Of a DNA stretch of 64,000 bases, positions 17,745 through 26,270 are shown in pieces. Position 1 is the first letter of the stretch; the number at the start of each line of letters is the position of its first letter. Source of the stretch: Planctomycetota bacterium. Lineage in GTDB: Bacteria; Planctomycetota; Phycisphaerae; Sedimentisphaerales; Anaerohalosphaeraceae. Position numbers and translations under genes: made by a program. Below the pieces are notes generated by a model. The model worked only from the letters and a program-made list of their open reading frames with translations. It was not told the DNA's origin and made no database searches. The stretch spans positions 1 through 64,000 of the forward strand of contig JAKPDO010000019.1 in NCBI GenBank assembly GCA_029552545.1, given 5' to 3'.

Positions 17745-18235
17745 TGGAGTTTCCGGATTTCATCGCGCAGACGCGCGGCGGTTTCGTATTGTTCACGACG
17801 AACGGCTTCTTCCAGTTTGCGCCGCAGCTGGGCGAGCCGCAACTGCTTTTCCTGGGCCTGACCCGCGGTTGCCGGGACCTTGCCGCAGTGTTCGGAGCGG
17901 TCATTTTGGGTACGCAGAATCAGCGGAAGCAGGTTTTTCTCGAAGACATCGTAGTCCTGCGGACAGCCCAGAAGCGTTTCTTTGCTGAAACGCTGGAGGG
18001 TCATCCCGCAGCGGGGACAGGCTTTCTGGTCCTGCGGGCTTTCCGGCGTTCCTGCAGCTTCCGGCGGAACACTCAGCAGCGTAGAGAGCAGTTCGTTGAG
18101 AGGGATTTGGGTTTGAATGGCCAATCCCTGTTTTTGTGCACACGCCTGGCACAGATGCGTTTCGACACGGTGTCCGTTGGTAATTTCCGTCAGGTGAATC
18201 GTGGCTGTTTGCGTTTTGCAGTTCTGACAAAGCAT
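17741..18235 (-). CDS. mcsA: McsA-like zinc-finger and UVR-motif activator
   Basis: This 164-residue protein has a first zinc-binding region (MLCQNCKTQTATIHL, then HLCQACAQKQG). A second follows with CPRCGMTLQRF and LGCPQDYDVF. The C-terminal UVR motif is KLEEAVRREQYETAARLRDEI. In McsA the second zinc site normally ends in a CxxC; here the last Cys is missing (CPQD), so that site may bind metal weakly. It acts as the activator of the adjacent McsB. The ribosome site is GGAAGGA about 10 nt upstream. Confidence 0.9.
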   Translation of the reverse strand: MLCQNCKTQTATIHLTEITNGHRVETHLCQACAQKQGLAIQTQIPLNELLSTLLSVPPEAAGTPESPQDQKACPRCGMTLQRFSKETLLGCPQDYDVFEKNLLPLILRTQNDRSEHCGKVPATAGQAQEKQLRLAQLRRKLEEAVRREQYETAARLRDEIRKLQ

Positions 18236-18308
18236 ATTAATTCCGTCCTTCCTGCCGGCTTACATTTATTTTTTTCTTCATCGGTCTTTTTTGAGACCTT
18301 CTGAAGGG

Positions 18309-18677
18309 TTAATCCTGCGTGTACCGTACAATACATCCCGGCGCCTCCGTAATCTCCACCCAGGCCAGTCTGCCGGGCGGCGGGATTTTCGGAGCCAGCC
18401 GGTCGAAAACAAACTTGGCCACCATTTCCGCCGTCGGATTCACAGAGGCAAACGCCCTGTGTTCTTCCAGCGGGCGGTCGGCCAGAGCCGCGACAATCTC
18501 ACCCAGCAGGGCTTTCAGCTCATGAAAGTCGATTCCCATCTGAACCTTGTTCAGATGCGTACAGTGAACAGCTGCACGAACCCGCCAAAGGTGCGAATGA
18601 AGGTCTTCTCGGCCTCCGTCGGCCAACACCAGGCCATGGGAGGCCCGAAACTCGGTTTCTGCCATTATTATATACAC
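18309..18677 (-). CDS. 6-pyruvoyl-tetrahydropterin synthase / QueD family protein
   Basis: This is a 122-residue member of the PTPS/QueD family, which acts on dihydroneopterin triphosphate in queuosine or pterin synthesis. Zinc ligands are the His of FRASHGL and the two of LHSHLWRV. MGIDFHELK, the Glu-His near EEHRAF and the Glu of VEITEAPGC match conserved positions. The usual catalytic Cys four residues before the HxH pair appears to be Arg (REDLHSH, with a Glu next to it), so a true QueD reaction is doubtful. The start is GTG at 18677 or ATG at 18665. No other queuosine gene is nearby. Confidence 0.75.
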   Translation of the reverse strand: MYIIMAETEFRASHGLVLADGGREDLHSHLWRVRAAVHCTHLNKVQMGIDFHELKALLGEIVAALADRPLEEHRAFASVNPTAEMVAKFVFDRLAPKIPPPGRLAWVEITEAPGCIVRYTQD

Positions 18678-18754
18678 GTATCCAGCGTACTCAAGAATCA
18701 GAAAAAAAACAAGAAAAACACAGCCCAGAGCGCAAAATTCGCTTTCAGAAGAAG

Positions 18755-20308
18755 TTAGACATCGGCCTGCGGATAAGCCGACTCGGAAAAGGCCAGGATT
18801 GGAAAAAAGATAAACGGCAGGAAAACCATCCCAAATCCGAAAAGGGTTCCCCTACCGAATGCTTTGGCCACGCTCACAGAAAGATAAAGGAAAAGAAAGA
18901 GGTTCAGAATCGAACCGACGAAGGGGATCATCGGGCTCAGGGCACAGAGAAATCCGAGCCATTCTGATTTTCCTCCGATGCGTGCAAAGACGATGGTGTT
19001 GTAAATTGGAACAAAGACAGCCCATCCCGGCTCGCCCGCTTTATCGAAGACAACCCACATTGAGATAAGGGTTGTCAATCCAATCAGCAAAATGGCGATA
19101 GCAATCGGACAATAATATTTTTCTAAGAATTCTTCATACATTTTAGACAGAGAACTTTCCTCTGCTGTTGAAGTCACCGGAGAGACGGTCGCATATTTGT
19201 TGACCGTATCGTCAAGAATAGAAAGCAATTCGGCTTGGTTGGTTTGACCGGCAGAAGACAAAAGTATACCTTTTTCGTCGAAAATTGATATTCCAAATAT
19301 TAATCGGTCTGTTGATGAATAGGTTTCGTCTGTACTGTTTTCAATTTCGACAAAACCAATCTGTATTATACGTATTATATTCGAATCCGATAGGGCCTTT
19401 GTTTTTGTGATAAAATAGGAAGCCCCGGGTTCGACCCGTGCTTTTTCTATGGTGGTTTCGAGGGAGGAAAACCGCCCAATGTCCAGAGTGGTTAGGAGAG
19501 AATCGATGTCTTGTTTCGACACTTGAATCTGGTCCGGGAAGAGATAAACCAAATCCTTCACATCATCCGATTTTCGATTGAGTTGGGTGATGATGGAGCG
19601 GGAGAAATCGACGGCTTGCGGATAGTTTTGGGCGGGCGATGAAAGGTCTATCTGCTGATTTTGTGCGGATTCTTGCGAAGATTTGTTTGTCGGCGGCGGG
19701 GTGGGGGTACTTTTCTTGAGGGATGAAACCAGCCAAAATGCGATGGAAAAACCAATGATGCCGCCGAGGACTCCGGCAACGGCTTTGAAAAGGACGGATT
19801 TTTGTTTTTCAGGTTTTCCCGGCGGCGGGGGAGTTTCAGATTCATTCGGCAGCGGCTCGGAAAATGCGGCGGAGGTTTCTTTAGGCGGTTTTTCCTCCAG
19901 AAGAATCAATTCCTGCTCGGCGGGTTTGGGCGTTGGTACCAAACAGGCGTGTTTGCAGGCCGGACAAGTGAATTTTCTGCCGGCATAGCGGGAAGGAAGG
20001 CAGTAGCCCTGTCCGCATGCTCGGCAGGAAAAGCGAAGCATTTGACTGCCGGAAACCGCGTTTTCCTGCTCGGGAATTTGGGTGGTTTCTCGGCAAGTCG
20101 GGCAGGAAACCTCTCGACCTGCCTGTTCAGCGGGGATTTGATACAAGGCCTTGCAGTGTCGGCAGATGCAGATGATTGGTTTGGCGGATGTCCCCGAGAA
20201 CGGCACGAGAATCTGTCCGTTGCAGGTTGGACAGAGGGCGGCCTGACCGGCATAGTGAGTTTCCATCTGAAGGGCTGTTTGACAATGAGGGCATTTGAAA
20301 TGAATCAT
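18755..20308 (-). CDS. Membrane protein with three N-terminal zinc ribbons and a C-terminal DUF5684-like domain
   Basis: About 517 residues. Three consecutive MJ0042-like zinc ribbons open the protein (FKCPHCQTALQ...LCPTCNG, ICRHCKALYQI...SCPTCRE, FSCRACGQGYCL...TCPACKH). A proline-rich linker and one membrane helix follow (VLGGIIGFSIAFWLVSS). A ~170-residue non-cytoplasmic region lies next, and then three or four helices whose order and motif (KAGEPGWAVFVPIYNTIVF, GGKSEWLGF) match DUF5684. The start used is the ATG at 20308, preceded by AGGACGGG; an in-frame start at 20338 would add ten residues. The function is unknown; zinc-ribbon sensors of this shape are common in Planctomycetota (general knowledge). 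Confidence 0.75.
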   Translation of the reverse strand: MIHFKCPHCQTALQMETHYAGQAALCPTCNGQILVPFSGTSAKPIICICRHCKALYQIPAEQAGREVSCPTCRETTQIPEQENAVSGSQMLRFSCRACGQGYCLPSRYAGRKFTCPACKHACLVPTPKPAEQELILLEEKPPKETSAAFSEPLPNESETPPPPGKPEKQKSVLFKAVAGVLGGIIGFSIAFWLVSSLKKSTPTPPPTNKSSQESAQNQQIDLSSPAQNYPQAVDFSRSIITQLNRKSDDVKDLVYLFPDQIQVSKQDIDSLLTTLDIGRFSSLETTIEKARVEPGASYFITKTKALSDSNIIRIIQIGFVEIENSTDETYSSTDRLIFGISIFDEKGILLSSAGQTNQAELLSILDDTVNKYATVSPVTSTAEESSLSKMYEEFLEKYYCPIAIAILLIGLTTLISMWVVFDKAGEPGWAVFVPIYNTIVFARIGGKSEWLGFLCALSPMIPFVGSILNLFLFLYLSVSVAKAFGRGTLFGFGMVFLPFIFFPILAFSESAYPQADV

Positions 20309-20419
20309 GGTCCCGTCCTGCCTCGCTTTTTTATTCAAAGACGGTTTATTACTGTAATCCGTTTCTGAAGATTTTTCTATGGATTTTTTGGTCTTTCGGA
20401 AAGCGGTGCCAAAACGGCC

Positions 20420-20448
20420 TTGAACTTTTCAAGGGGTTTTGGTACAAT
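20420..20448 (+). promoter_or_regulatory. Sigma-70 promoter of glyS with an overlapping inverted repeat
   Basis: TTGAAC (20420-20425), a 17-nt spacer and TACAAT (20443-20448) lie 45 nt before the glyS ATG. The -35 element is within a perfect inverted repeat, CCTTGAA-CTT-TTCAAGG (20418-20434), which could be an operator or a coincidence. Confidence 0.75.
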
Positions 20449-20493
20449 ATGGATTCTTTATCTCGAATTTAAAGTCTCTATTGTGAGGGATTT

Positions 20494-21969
20494 ATGGCAA
20501 AACTGGCGAAGCTGGATGACATTGTATCACTGTGCAAGCGGCGGGGGTTTATCTTTCAATCCAGTGAAATCTACGGCGGGCTGGCCAGCTGCTATGACTA
20601 CGGTCCGCTGGGCGTTGAATTGAAACGCAATATCCGCAATGCCTGGTGGAAGCATGTCGTCCAGATGCGGGATGATGTGGTGGGGCTGGACTGCTCCATC
20701 CTAATGCATCCGATGGCCTGGAAGGCCTCCGGTCATGCGGATAAGTTTGCGGATTTGGTGACGGTCTGCCGAAAATGCGGCACCCGTTCGCGTGTGGACC
20801 ATCTTCAGGATCATCAGGGCAGCGTTGAGGAGCATACGGAACATATCGATATTGAAGCTGTCCAGAGCAAGGCGGCCGAGCTGTCCAGAAAGGTTTGCCC
20901 GGCCTGCGGTACGGTCGGCCAGTTTGGAGAGCCGATGGCGTTCCGGCTGATGTTTGAAACCCGGATGGGCGCCAACGTTGAAGATACGATGACGCTGTTT
21001 CTGCGGCCGGAGACAGCCCAGGGCATTTTCGTCAATTTCCGAAACGTGCTGGATTCGACCCGTGTGAAGATACCGTTCGGGATTGCCCAAATCGGCAAGA
21101 GCTTCCGCAACGAAGTGACAACCAAGGCCTTCATCTTCCGCACCCGTGAATTCGAACAGGCCGAACTGGAGTTTTTCTGCAAGCCGGGAACGGATGAGGA
21201 GTGGTTTGAGCACTGGAAGCAGGAGCGGTTCAACTGGTACATCAATCTGGGCATCCGGAAGGAAAATCTGCGCTTCCGGGAGCATGCCAAGGATGAGCTG
21301 GCGCACTATGCCAAGGCGTGCGTGGATATTGAATACAAGTTTCCGTTCGGCTCGGGTGACTGGCAGGAGCTGGAGGGGATTGCCAACCGCACGGACTTTG
21401 ACCTGCGGCAGCATCAGCGGGGCATCCGGACGATGAACGAATGGTACGACAAGAAGGGGGATTTGACGAAGATTACCCTGAAAGAAGAAGCGGAGGATTA
21501 CCTGAAAGGGCCGCTGGCCTATTTCGATGAGGAAACGCGGGAACGGTACATTCCCTATGTGATTGAGCCGTCGGCGGGGATTGACCGCAGTATGCTGGCG
21601 TTTCTGGTGGATGCCTATGATGAGGAGGAGGTGCGGGGCGAACAGCGGAATCTGCTGCGGTTTCATCCGGCGCTGGCCCCGATTAAGGCGGGCATCTTCC
21701 CGCTGGTTAAGAAGGACGGAATGCCGGAAATCGCGATGAATATCTACCAGGATTTGAAGCGGTACTTCCCGGTCTTTTATGATGAAAAGGGAGCCATCGG
21801 GCGCCGCTATCGCCGGCAGGATGAGGCGGGTACGCCTTTCTGCGTGACGGTGGACGGCCAGACGAAAGAAGACAATACCGTCACGATTCGTCATCGCGAC
21901 AGTATGGAGCAGGTCCGCGTGCCTCTGGACCAGGTGAAGAGTTATCTGCGGGACAAACTGGACCTGTAG
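20494..21969 (+). CDS. glyS: Glycine--tRNA ligase (alpha2 type, class II)
   Basis: This enzyme charges tRNA-Gly. The 491-residue homodimeric form is recognisable by ICRRRGFIFQSSEIYGGLAS-like N-terminal sequence (CKRRGFIFQSSEIYGG), the insertion with CRKCGTRSRVDH and CPACGTVGQFGE (likely zinc binding), motif 2 (KSFRNEVTTKAFIFRTREFEQ) and motif 3 (VIEPSAGIDRSMLAFL). The C-terminal anticodon-binding domain ends with the expected TVTIRHRDSMEQVRV. It is the eukaryote/archaea-like GlyQS form rather than the alpha2beta2 form. The promoter is at 20420. tatD follows after 26 nt. Confidence 0.97.
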   Translation: MAKLAKLDDIVSLCKRRGFIFQSSEIYGGLASCYDYGPLGVELKRNIRNAWWKHVVQMRDDVVGLDCSILMHPMAWKASGHADKFADLVTVCRKCGTRSRVDHLQDHQGSVEEHTEHIDIEAVQSKAAELSRKVCPACGTVGQFGEPMAFRLMFETRMGANVEDTMTLFLRPETAQGIFVNFRNVLDSTRVKIPFGIAQIGKSFRNEVTTKAFIFRTREFEQAELEFFCKPGTDEEWFEHWKQERFNWYINLGIRKENLRFREHAKDELAHYAKACVDIEYKFPFGSGDWQELEGIANRTDFDLRQHQRGIRTMNEWYDKKGDLTKITLKEEAEDYLKGPLAYFDEETRERYIPYVIEPSAGIDRSMLAFLVDAYDEEEVRGEQRNLLRFHPALAPIKAGIFPLVKKDGMPEIAMNIYQDLKRYFPVFYDEKGAIGRRYRRQDEAGTPFCVTVDGQTKEDNTVTIRHRDSMEQVRVPLDQVKSYLRDKLDL

Positions 21970-21995
21970 CCGTTCAGCAGGGCCGGAGGAGGCCG

Positions 21996-22769
21996 ATGGA
22001 ACTGGTGGATACCCATGCCCATCTGACGTATTCTCCGCTGTGGGAGGATTTGGAGACTGTGCTGGCCCGCAGCCGGCAGGCGGGAGTGACCCGCTGGATT
22101 ACCGTAGGCACCAGTCCGGAGGAAAACCGCCGGGCCGCGGCGTGTGCCGAACGAACGGAGGGGCTGTGGGCGGCGGTAGGGTATCATCCGCATCATGCCG
22201 ATGAACTCTCTTCAGAGGATTTGGAGCTTCTTCGCCGGACAGCCGCTCATCCGCGTGTCGCCGCCATCGGCGAGACGGGGCTGGATTATCACTATCTTCA
22301 TTCGTCGGCGGACAATCAGCGGCGGATTTTTCATGCTCAGCTGGAGCTGGCGGCGGAGCTGAATAAGCCGGTGATTGTTCATATTCGGCAGGCCTTTCCG
22401 GAGGCGATGGCCATTCTGGATTCGTACCGGTCCCGCCTGTCCAGGGTGGTGATTCACTGCTACAGCGGAAGCCCGACGGAGACCGAAGAGGTGCTCCGAC
22501 GCGGATATTTTGTTTCCTTTACGGGGATTGTCACGTTCAAGAAGGCGGATTTGCTGCGTCAGTCGGCCCGGATGATGCCGCCGGAGCGGGTGATGATTGA
22601 GACCGATTGTCCCTATCTTTCGCCGGAGCCGGTTCGGCATATCCAGCCCAACGAGCCGGCTTTGCTGGTTCATACGGCGGCCAGGCTGGCCGAGCTTTAC
22701 GGGATGCCGCTGGAGGAGTTTGCCCGGAAGATGACGGCCAACAGCATCGCATTTTTCGGTCTGACGTAG
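21996..22769 (+). CDS. TatD family metal-dependent hydrolase
   Basis: This is a 257-residue amidohydrolase-fold metal-dependent DNase or hydrolase. Metal ligands are seen in VDTHAHLTY (HxH), GETGLDYHY (Glu), VIVHIRQA (His), VIHCYSGS (His) and ETDCPYLSPEP (Asp). Length and motif order are typical of TatD/YcfH. It lies 26 nt after glyS and probably shares its promoter. Its end is 4 bp from the convergent prmC. Confidence 0.93.
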   Translation: MELVDTHAHLTYSPLWEDLETVLARSRQAGVTRWITVGTSPEENRRAAACAERTEGLWAAVGYHPHHADELSSEDLELLRRTAAHPRVAAIGETGLDYHYLHSSADNQRRIFHAQLELAAELNKPVIVHIRQAFPEAMAILDSYRSRLSRVVIHCYSGSPTETEEVLRRGYFVSFTGIVTFKKADLLRQSARMMPPERVMIETDCPYLSPEPVRHIQPNEPALLVHTAARLAELYGMPLEEFARKMTANSIAFFGLT

Positions 22770-22773
22770 CGGT

Positions 22774-23643
22774 TTAGCGTCTGCCGATTGCGATTCGGTC
22801 TTTTTGGGCCAGGTCTTTGTGAATTTCCACAGAGGCAAAGAGCCCGCTTTGTTCGAGCATTTGTTTGACGGCTGGTCCCTGTTCATAGCCGATTTCGAGC
22901 ATGACAGCGCCGTCCGGTTTAAGGAACCGCCCGGCCTGTTCGAGGATGCGGCGGTAAAAATCCAGCCCGTCCGGCCCGCCCCAGAGGGCCTGTTTCGGTT
23001 CATAATTTTTGACGTTGGGGGCCAGCTTTTCGTATTCGGCGTCGCTGACGTACGGCGGATTGGAGACAATCAGATCGAAGCAGGGGCCGTCGAGTTCCTC
23101 GATGAGCGGCTCGTACAGATTGCCGCACAGCAGCCGCACGGACGGCTCCAGATTGTACCGACGGATGTTTTCGGCGGCGACGGCCAGGGCGGCTTCGGAG
23201 ATATCGACGGCGGTTATCTGGAGGTCTTTGCAGTTTTTGGCCAGTGCGGCGGCAATGCAGCCGCAGCCCGTGCACAAATCGAGGGCCTGCCGGGGAGCGG
23301 GCCGCCTGCGGAGAAACTCCACGGCTTTTTCCACGAGCAGCTCTGTTTCCGGGCGGGGAATCAGGCAATCCGGTGTGATTTTCAGGGACAGCGAGTAGAA
23401 TTCGCACCGCCCGACCAGATAGGCGATGGGTTCGTGTTCGGCGGCCCGCTTGACCAGCTCCCGCAGCTGACCCAGCTGGGGCTGCTGGACGACTCGGTCG
23501 TGAAGGGTGTACAGTTCAATCCGCTGCAGACCGAGCACATGGCACAAAAGCAGTTCAGCGCTGAGCCGGGGACTGTCCAGCTGTTTTTGGGTGAAGTACG
23601 CCGTCATCCAGTTCAGCAGTTTTTGGATTGTCCAGATTTCCAT
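22774..23643 (-). CDS. prmC: Peptide chain release factor N5-glutamine methyltransferase PrmC
   Basis: PrmC methylates the Gln of the GGQ motif in RF1/RF2. The 289-residue protein has the N-terminal helical domain (SPRLSAELLLCHVLGLQR, EPIAYLVGRCEFYSL) and a SAM-binding Rossmann domain with ALDLCTGCGCIAAALA. The catalytic NPPY motif is in DLIVSNPPYVSDAEYEKL. No release-factor gene is adjacent. The ribosome site before the ATG is weak. Confidence 0.95.
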   Translation of the reverse strand: MEIWTIQKLLNWMTAYFTQKQLDSPRLSAELLLCHVLGLQRIELYTLHDRVVQQPQLGQLRELVKRAAEHEPIAYLVGRCEFYSLSLKITPDCLIPRPETELLVEKAVEFLRRRPAPRQALDLCTGCGCIAAALAKNCKDLQITAVDISEAALAVAAENIRRYNLEPSVRLLCGNLYEPLIEELDGPCFDLIVSNPPYVSDAEYEKLAPNVKNYEPKQALWGGPDGLDFYRRILEQAGRFLKPDGAVMLEIGYEQGPAVKQMLEQSGLFASVEIHKDLAQKDRIAIGRR

Positions 23644-23729
23644 TCCGTTCGTCTCTCGGAAGCCCTCGGAGTTCGAACCTGCTTCTTCGGATGATTATAA
23701 ACCGGACCGGACGCGCGTGCACCTGTTTT

Positions 23730-25598
23730 TCATTCGACGGTGACGCTTTTGGCCAGATTGCGGGGCTTGTCCACGTCGTGTCCGCGCAGGACGGCGGCGT
23801 GGTAGGCGAGCATCTGGAGAGGCACGACCGTCAGCATCGGCTGGAGCGGTTCGCAGGTTTCCGGGATGGGAATCAGATAATCGGCGTAGGGTTTGATTTG
23901 CTCATCGCCTTCGGTGGCCACGACGATGGTTTTTCCGCCGCGGGCGCGGACTTCTTCGATATTGCCGATGATTTTTTCGTACTGCGAGCACCGGGTGGCG
24001 ATGAAGACGGCGGGCATCTTGTCGGTAATCAGGGCGATGGGGCCGTGCTTCATCTCGGCGGCCGGAAGCCCTTCGGCGTGGATATAGCTGATTTCTTTGA
24101 GTTTCAGGGCGCCTTCGAGGGCCACCGGATAGTTAAAGCCGCGTCCGAGGAAGAGCCAGTTTTCGCGGTCTTTGTTGGCGTCGGCGATTTGGCGAATGGC
24201 CTCGGACTGCCGGAGAATGCGTTTGATTTTCTGCGGAATGGAGGTCAGCTCCTGCAGGAGATTTTGCACGGTGTCAGTGCTCAGATGACGGCGGCGACCC
24301 AGTTCAATCGCCAGCATCGCCAGGACGGCGACCTGCGCGGTGAAGGCCTTGGTGCTGGCGACGCCGATTTCCGGCCCGACGCGCAGATACACGCCTGCAT
24401 CGGTCAGCCGGGCGATGGAGGAGCCGACGACATTGACGATGCCCAGCACGAGGGCGCCGCGTTCTTTGGCCTGTTCGACGGCGGCCAGTGTGTCGGCGGT
24501 TTCGCCGGACTGGCTGATGGCGATGACGACCGTTCCTTCCTCGAGGATGGGGTTGCGGTATCGGAATTCGCTGGCGTATTCGACCTCGGCGGGGATTCGG
24601 GCCAGCTGCTCAAAGAGGAATTCCCCGACAAGGGCGGCGTGCCAGGCGGTGCCGCAGGCGGTCAGGATAATGCGTTTGGCGCGGGTCAGTTCCCGCAGAT
24701 AGTTGGAAATGCCGCCGAGGATGATGCGGCCGTTTTTGAGGTCCACGCGGCCGTTCAAACAGGTTTCCAGCGCCGTCGGCTGCTCGGCGATTTCCTTTTC
24801 CATGTAATGGCGGAACCCTTCCAGTTCGATTTGGTCCAAAGAGATTTCAATTTCTTTGAGCTCTTTCTGGACTTGTTCGTTGGAAAGGGTTTTGGTTTGG
24901 AAGCCGCCGGAATCGACGATAACCATCTCACCGTCGGCCAGATAAATGGCCTGGGTGGTATGCTTGACGATGGCGGCGGCATCGGAGGCAATGAGAAACT
25001 CGTTTTTTCCGACGCCCAAAATCAGGGGACTGCCTTTTTTGGCTCCGATAAGCACATTCGGGCAGTCGGCGCAGAGTATCGCCAGCCCGTACGTGCCGTA
25101 GATTTCGCTGAGGGCCTGCTGGACGGCCCATTCAAACCGGTTGCAGCCGTGGGGGGCCAGCTGGCCGTTGCGGTTTTGGTTTCTTTGATAAAAATAGCCG
25201 ATAAGGTTGGCGACAACCTCGGTGTCGGTTTCGCTCAGGAAGGTGCAGCCCTCTTTAAGCAGCCATTTCTTGAGCGTGGCGTAGTTTTCGATAATGCCGT
25301 TGTGAACGACGGCGATTTTGCCGGTGCAGTCCACGTGCGGGTGGGCGTTGACCTGGTTGGGCCGCCCGTGAGTTGCCCAACGGGTGTGTCCGATACCGAG
25401 TGTGGCGGGGGAGTGGCGGCCAGCCAGCATCTCCTCGAGATTGCTGATTCGCCCGGGGCTTTTGGTGACCTGGAACGTTCCGTTTTCAAGCAGGGCAATG
25501 CCGGCCGAGTCATATCCGCGGTATTCGAGCCGCTTGAGCCCTTCAATCAGGATGGGCTGGGCCGGTTTGTTTCCAAAATAAGCCACAATTCCGCACAT
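23730..25598 (-). CDS. glmS: Glutamine--fructose-6-phosphate aminotransferase (isomerizing)
   Basis: GlmS makes glucosamine-6-phosphate, the first step to UDP-GlcNAc. The 622-residue protein begins with the processed Cys nucleophile (MCGIVAYFG). The N-terminal glutaminase domain includes GIGHTRWATHGRP and HNGIIENY. Two SIS sugar-isomerase domains follow (VIAISQSGETADTLAAV; ELKEISYIHAEGLPAAEMKHG). It ends in KPRNLAKSVTVE, the conserved C-tail. The ATG has GAGGAA upstream. I could not see a glmS ribozyme in the 200-bp leader. Confidence 0.97.
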   Translation of the reverse strand: MCGIVAYFGNKPAQPILIEGLKRLEYRGYDSAGIALLENGTFQVTKSPGRISNLEEMLAGRHSPATLGIGHTRWATHGRPNQVNAHPHVDCTGKIAVVHNGIIENYATLKKWLLKEGCTFLSETDTEVVANLIGYFYQRNQNRNGQLAPHGCNRFEWAVQQALSEIYGTYGLAILCADCPNVLIGAKKGSPLILGVGKNEFLIASDAAAIVKHTTQAIYLADGEMVIVDSGGFQTKTLSNEQVQKELKEIEISLDQIELEGFRHYMEKEIAEQPTALETCLNGRVDLKNGRIILGGISNYLRELTRAKRIILTACGTAWHAALVGEFLFEQLARIPAEVEYASEFRYRNPILEEGTVVIAISQSGETADTLAAVEQAKERGALVLGIVNVVGSSIARLTDAGVYLRVGPEIGVASTKAFTAQVAVLAMLAIELGRRRHLSTDTVQNLLQELTSIPQKIKRILRQSEAIRQIADANKDRENWLFLGRGFNYPVALEGALKLKEISYIHAEGLPAAEMKHGPIALITDKMPAVFIATRCSQYEKIIGNIEEVRARGGKTIVVATEGDEQIKPYADYLIPIPETCEPLQPMLTVVPLQMLAYHAAVLRGHDVDKPRNLAKSVTVE

Positions 25599-25741
25599 AG
25601 TTTTTCCTCAATTCTGAGCTGATTTGAGAAAATTATCGTCTAAAGAAACACGTCCGTAAAGCAGAAAATCCGTCTTTTTTGCCGGCCGACAGGGTTTTGA
25701 CTGCTTGTAAGTTCTTTCCTACAAAATAGTTAAAAATATAC

Positions 25742-25770
25742 TTGACAAGTTAGTTATGACTAACTATGTT
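25742..25770 (+). promoter_or_regulatory. Promoter of the dtxR-feoAB operon with an operator filling the spacer
   Basis: TTGACA (25742-25747), a 17-nt spacer and TATGTT (25765-25770) form a near-consensus promoter 30 nt upstream of the regulator's ATG. The spacer is taken up by a perfect inverted repeat, AGTTAGT-TATG-ACTAACT (25748-25765). Its position would make bound repressor block RNA polymerase, so autoregulation by the DtxR-family protein is inferred. Confidence 0.85.
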
Positions 25771-25799
25771 AATGTTTCCTAATTTTCAGGAAGAGACAA

Positions 25800-26270
25800 A
25801 TGGAAACAGCAGAAAAACTAAGTGCTTCGCTGGAGGATTATCTGGAGGTCATTTTTAATCTTCTGTCGGCCAAGTCGGCAGCCCGCAGCAAGGATATTGC
25901 TGAACATCTGGGGGTCACGAGGGCCTCTGTGACCGGCGCGCTTCGGGCGCTGGCCCAGAAGGGGCTGATTGATTATGAGCCATATGGAGTGATTCGCCTG
26001 ACGGAGGAGGGAGGACGGCAGGCACGACGGGTGGTTCGGCGTCATCAGGTTCTGCATTCGTTTTTTACCGAAGTGCTTGGGCTGGAGGAGGGGCTTTCGC
26101 AGGAGGCGGCCTGCCGGGCGGAACATACGCTCGGCTCGGAGGTCATTGAGCGGCTGGTTGTGTTTATTGAGTTTTTGAACCGTTCTTCTCTGGAGGGGAA
26201 GGACTGGACGGCGGAGTTCATGGAGTTTCGTCTTCAGGAGCAGAAATCACAAAAAACAGAGGAAGTGTAA
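25800..26270 (+). CDS. DtxR/MntR-family metal-dependent transcriptional repressor
   Basis: This 156-residue regulator has an N-terminal winged helix (SLEDYLEVIFNLL, SKDIAEHLGVTRASVTGALRAL) and a dimerisation/metal-binding domain (RRHQVLHSFFTEVLGLEEG, EAACRAEHTLGSEVIERL). His, Glu and Cys residues at these positions are typical metal ligands in the family. There is no SH3-like third domain as in DtxR; it matches the two-domain MntR form in length. Its gene abuts feoA without a gap (stop TAA then ATG), which points to ferrous iron as the effector despite the MntR-like length. An operator lies in its promoter. Confidence 0.9.
   Translation: METAEKLSASLEDYLEVIFNLLSAKSAARSKDIAEHLGVTRASVTGALRALAQKGLIDYEPYGVIRLTEEGGRQARRVVRRHQVLHSFFTEVLGLEEGLSQEAACRAEHTLGSEVIERLVVFIEFLNRSSLEGKDWTAEFMEFRLQEQKSQKTEEV

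Noticed and set aside
20339-20493. A T-box leader before glyS
   Set aside because: The leader from the predicted start is about 40 nt, too short, with no terminator/antiterminator pair.
23660-23710. A tRNA-like GTTCGAAC near 23676
   Set aside because: No acceptor or anticodon stem can be built around it.
23628-25622. A 664-codon plus-strand frame opposite glmS
   Set aside because: Antisense shadow of a conserved gene caused by GC-biased codons.
25599-25799. A glmS ribozyme upstream of glmS
   Set aside because: I could not find the conserved core in the 200-bp leader; the space holds the dtxR promoter and operator.
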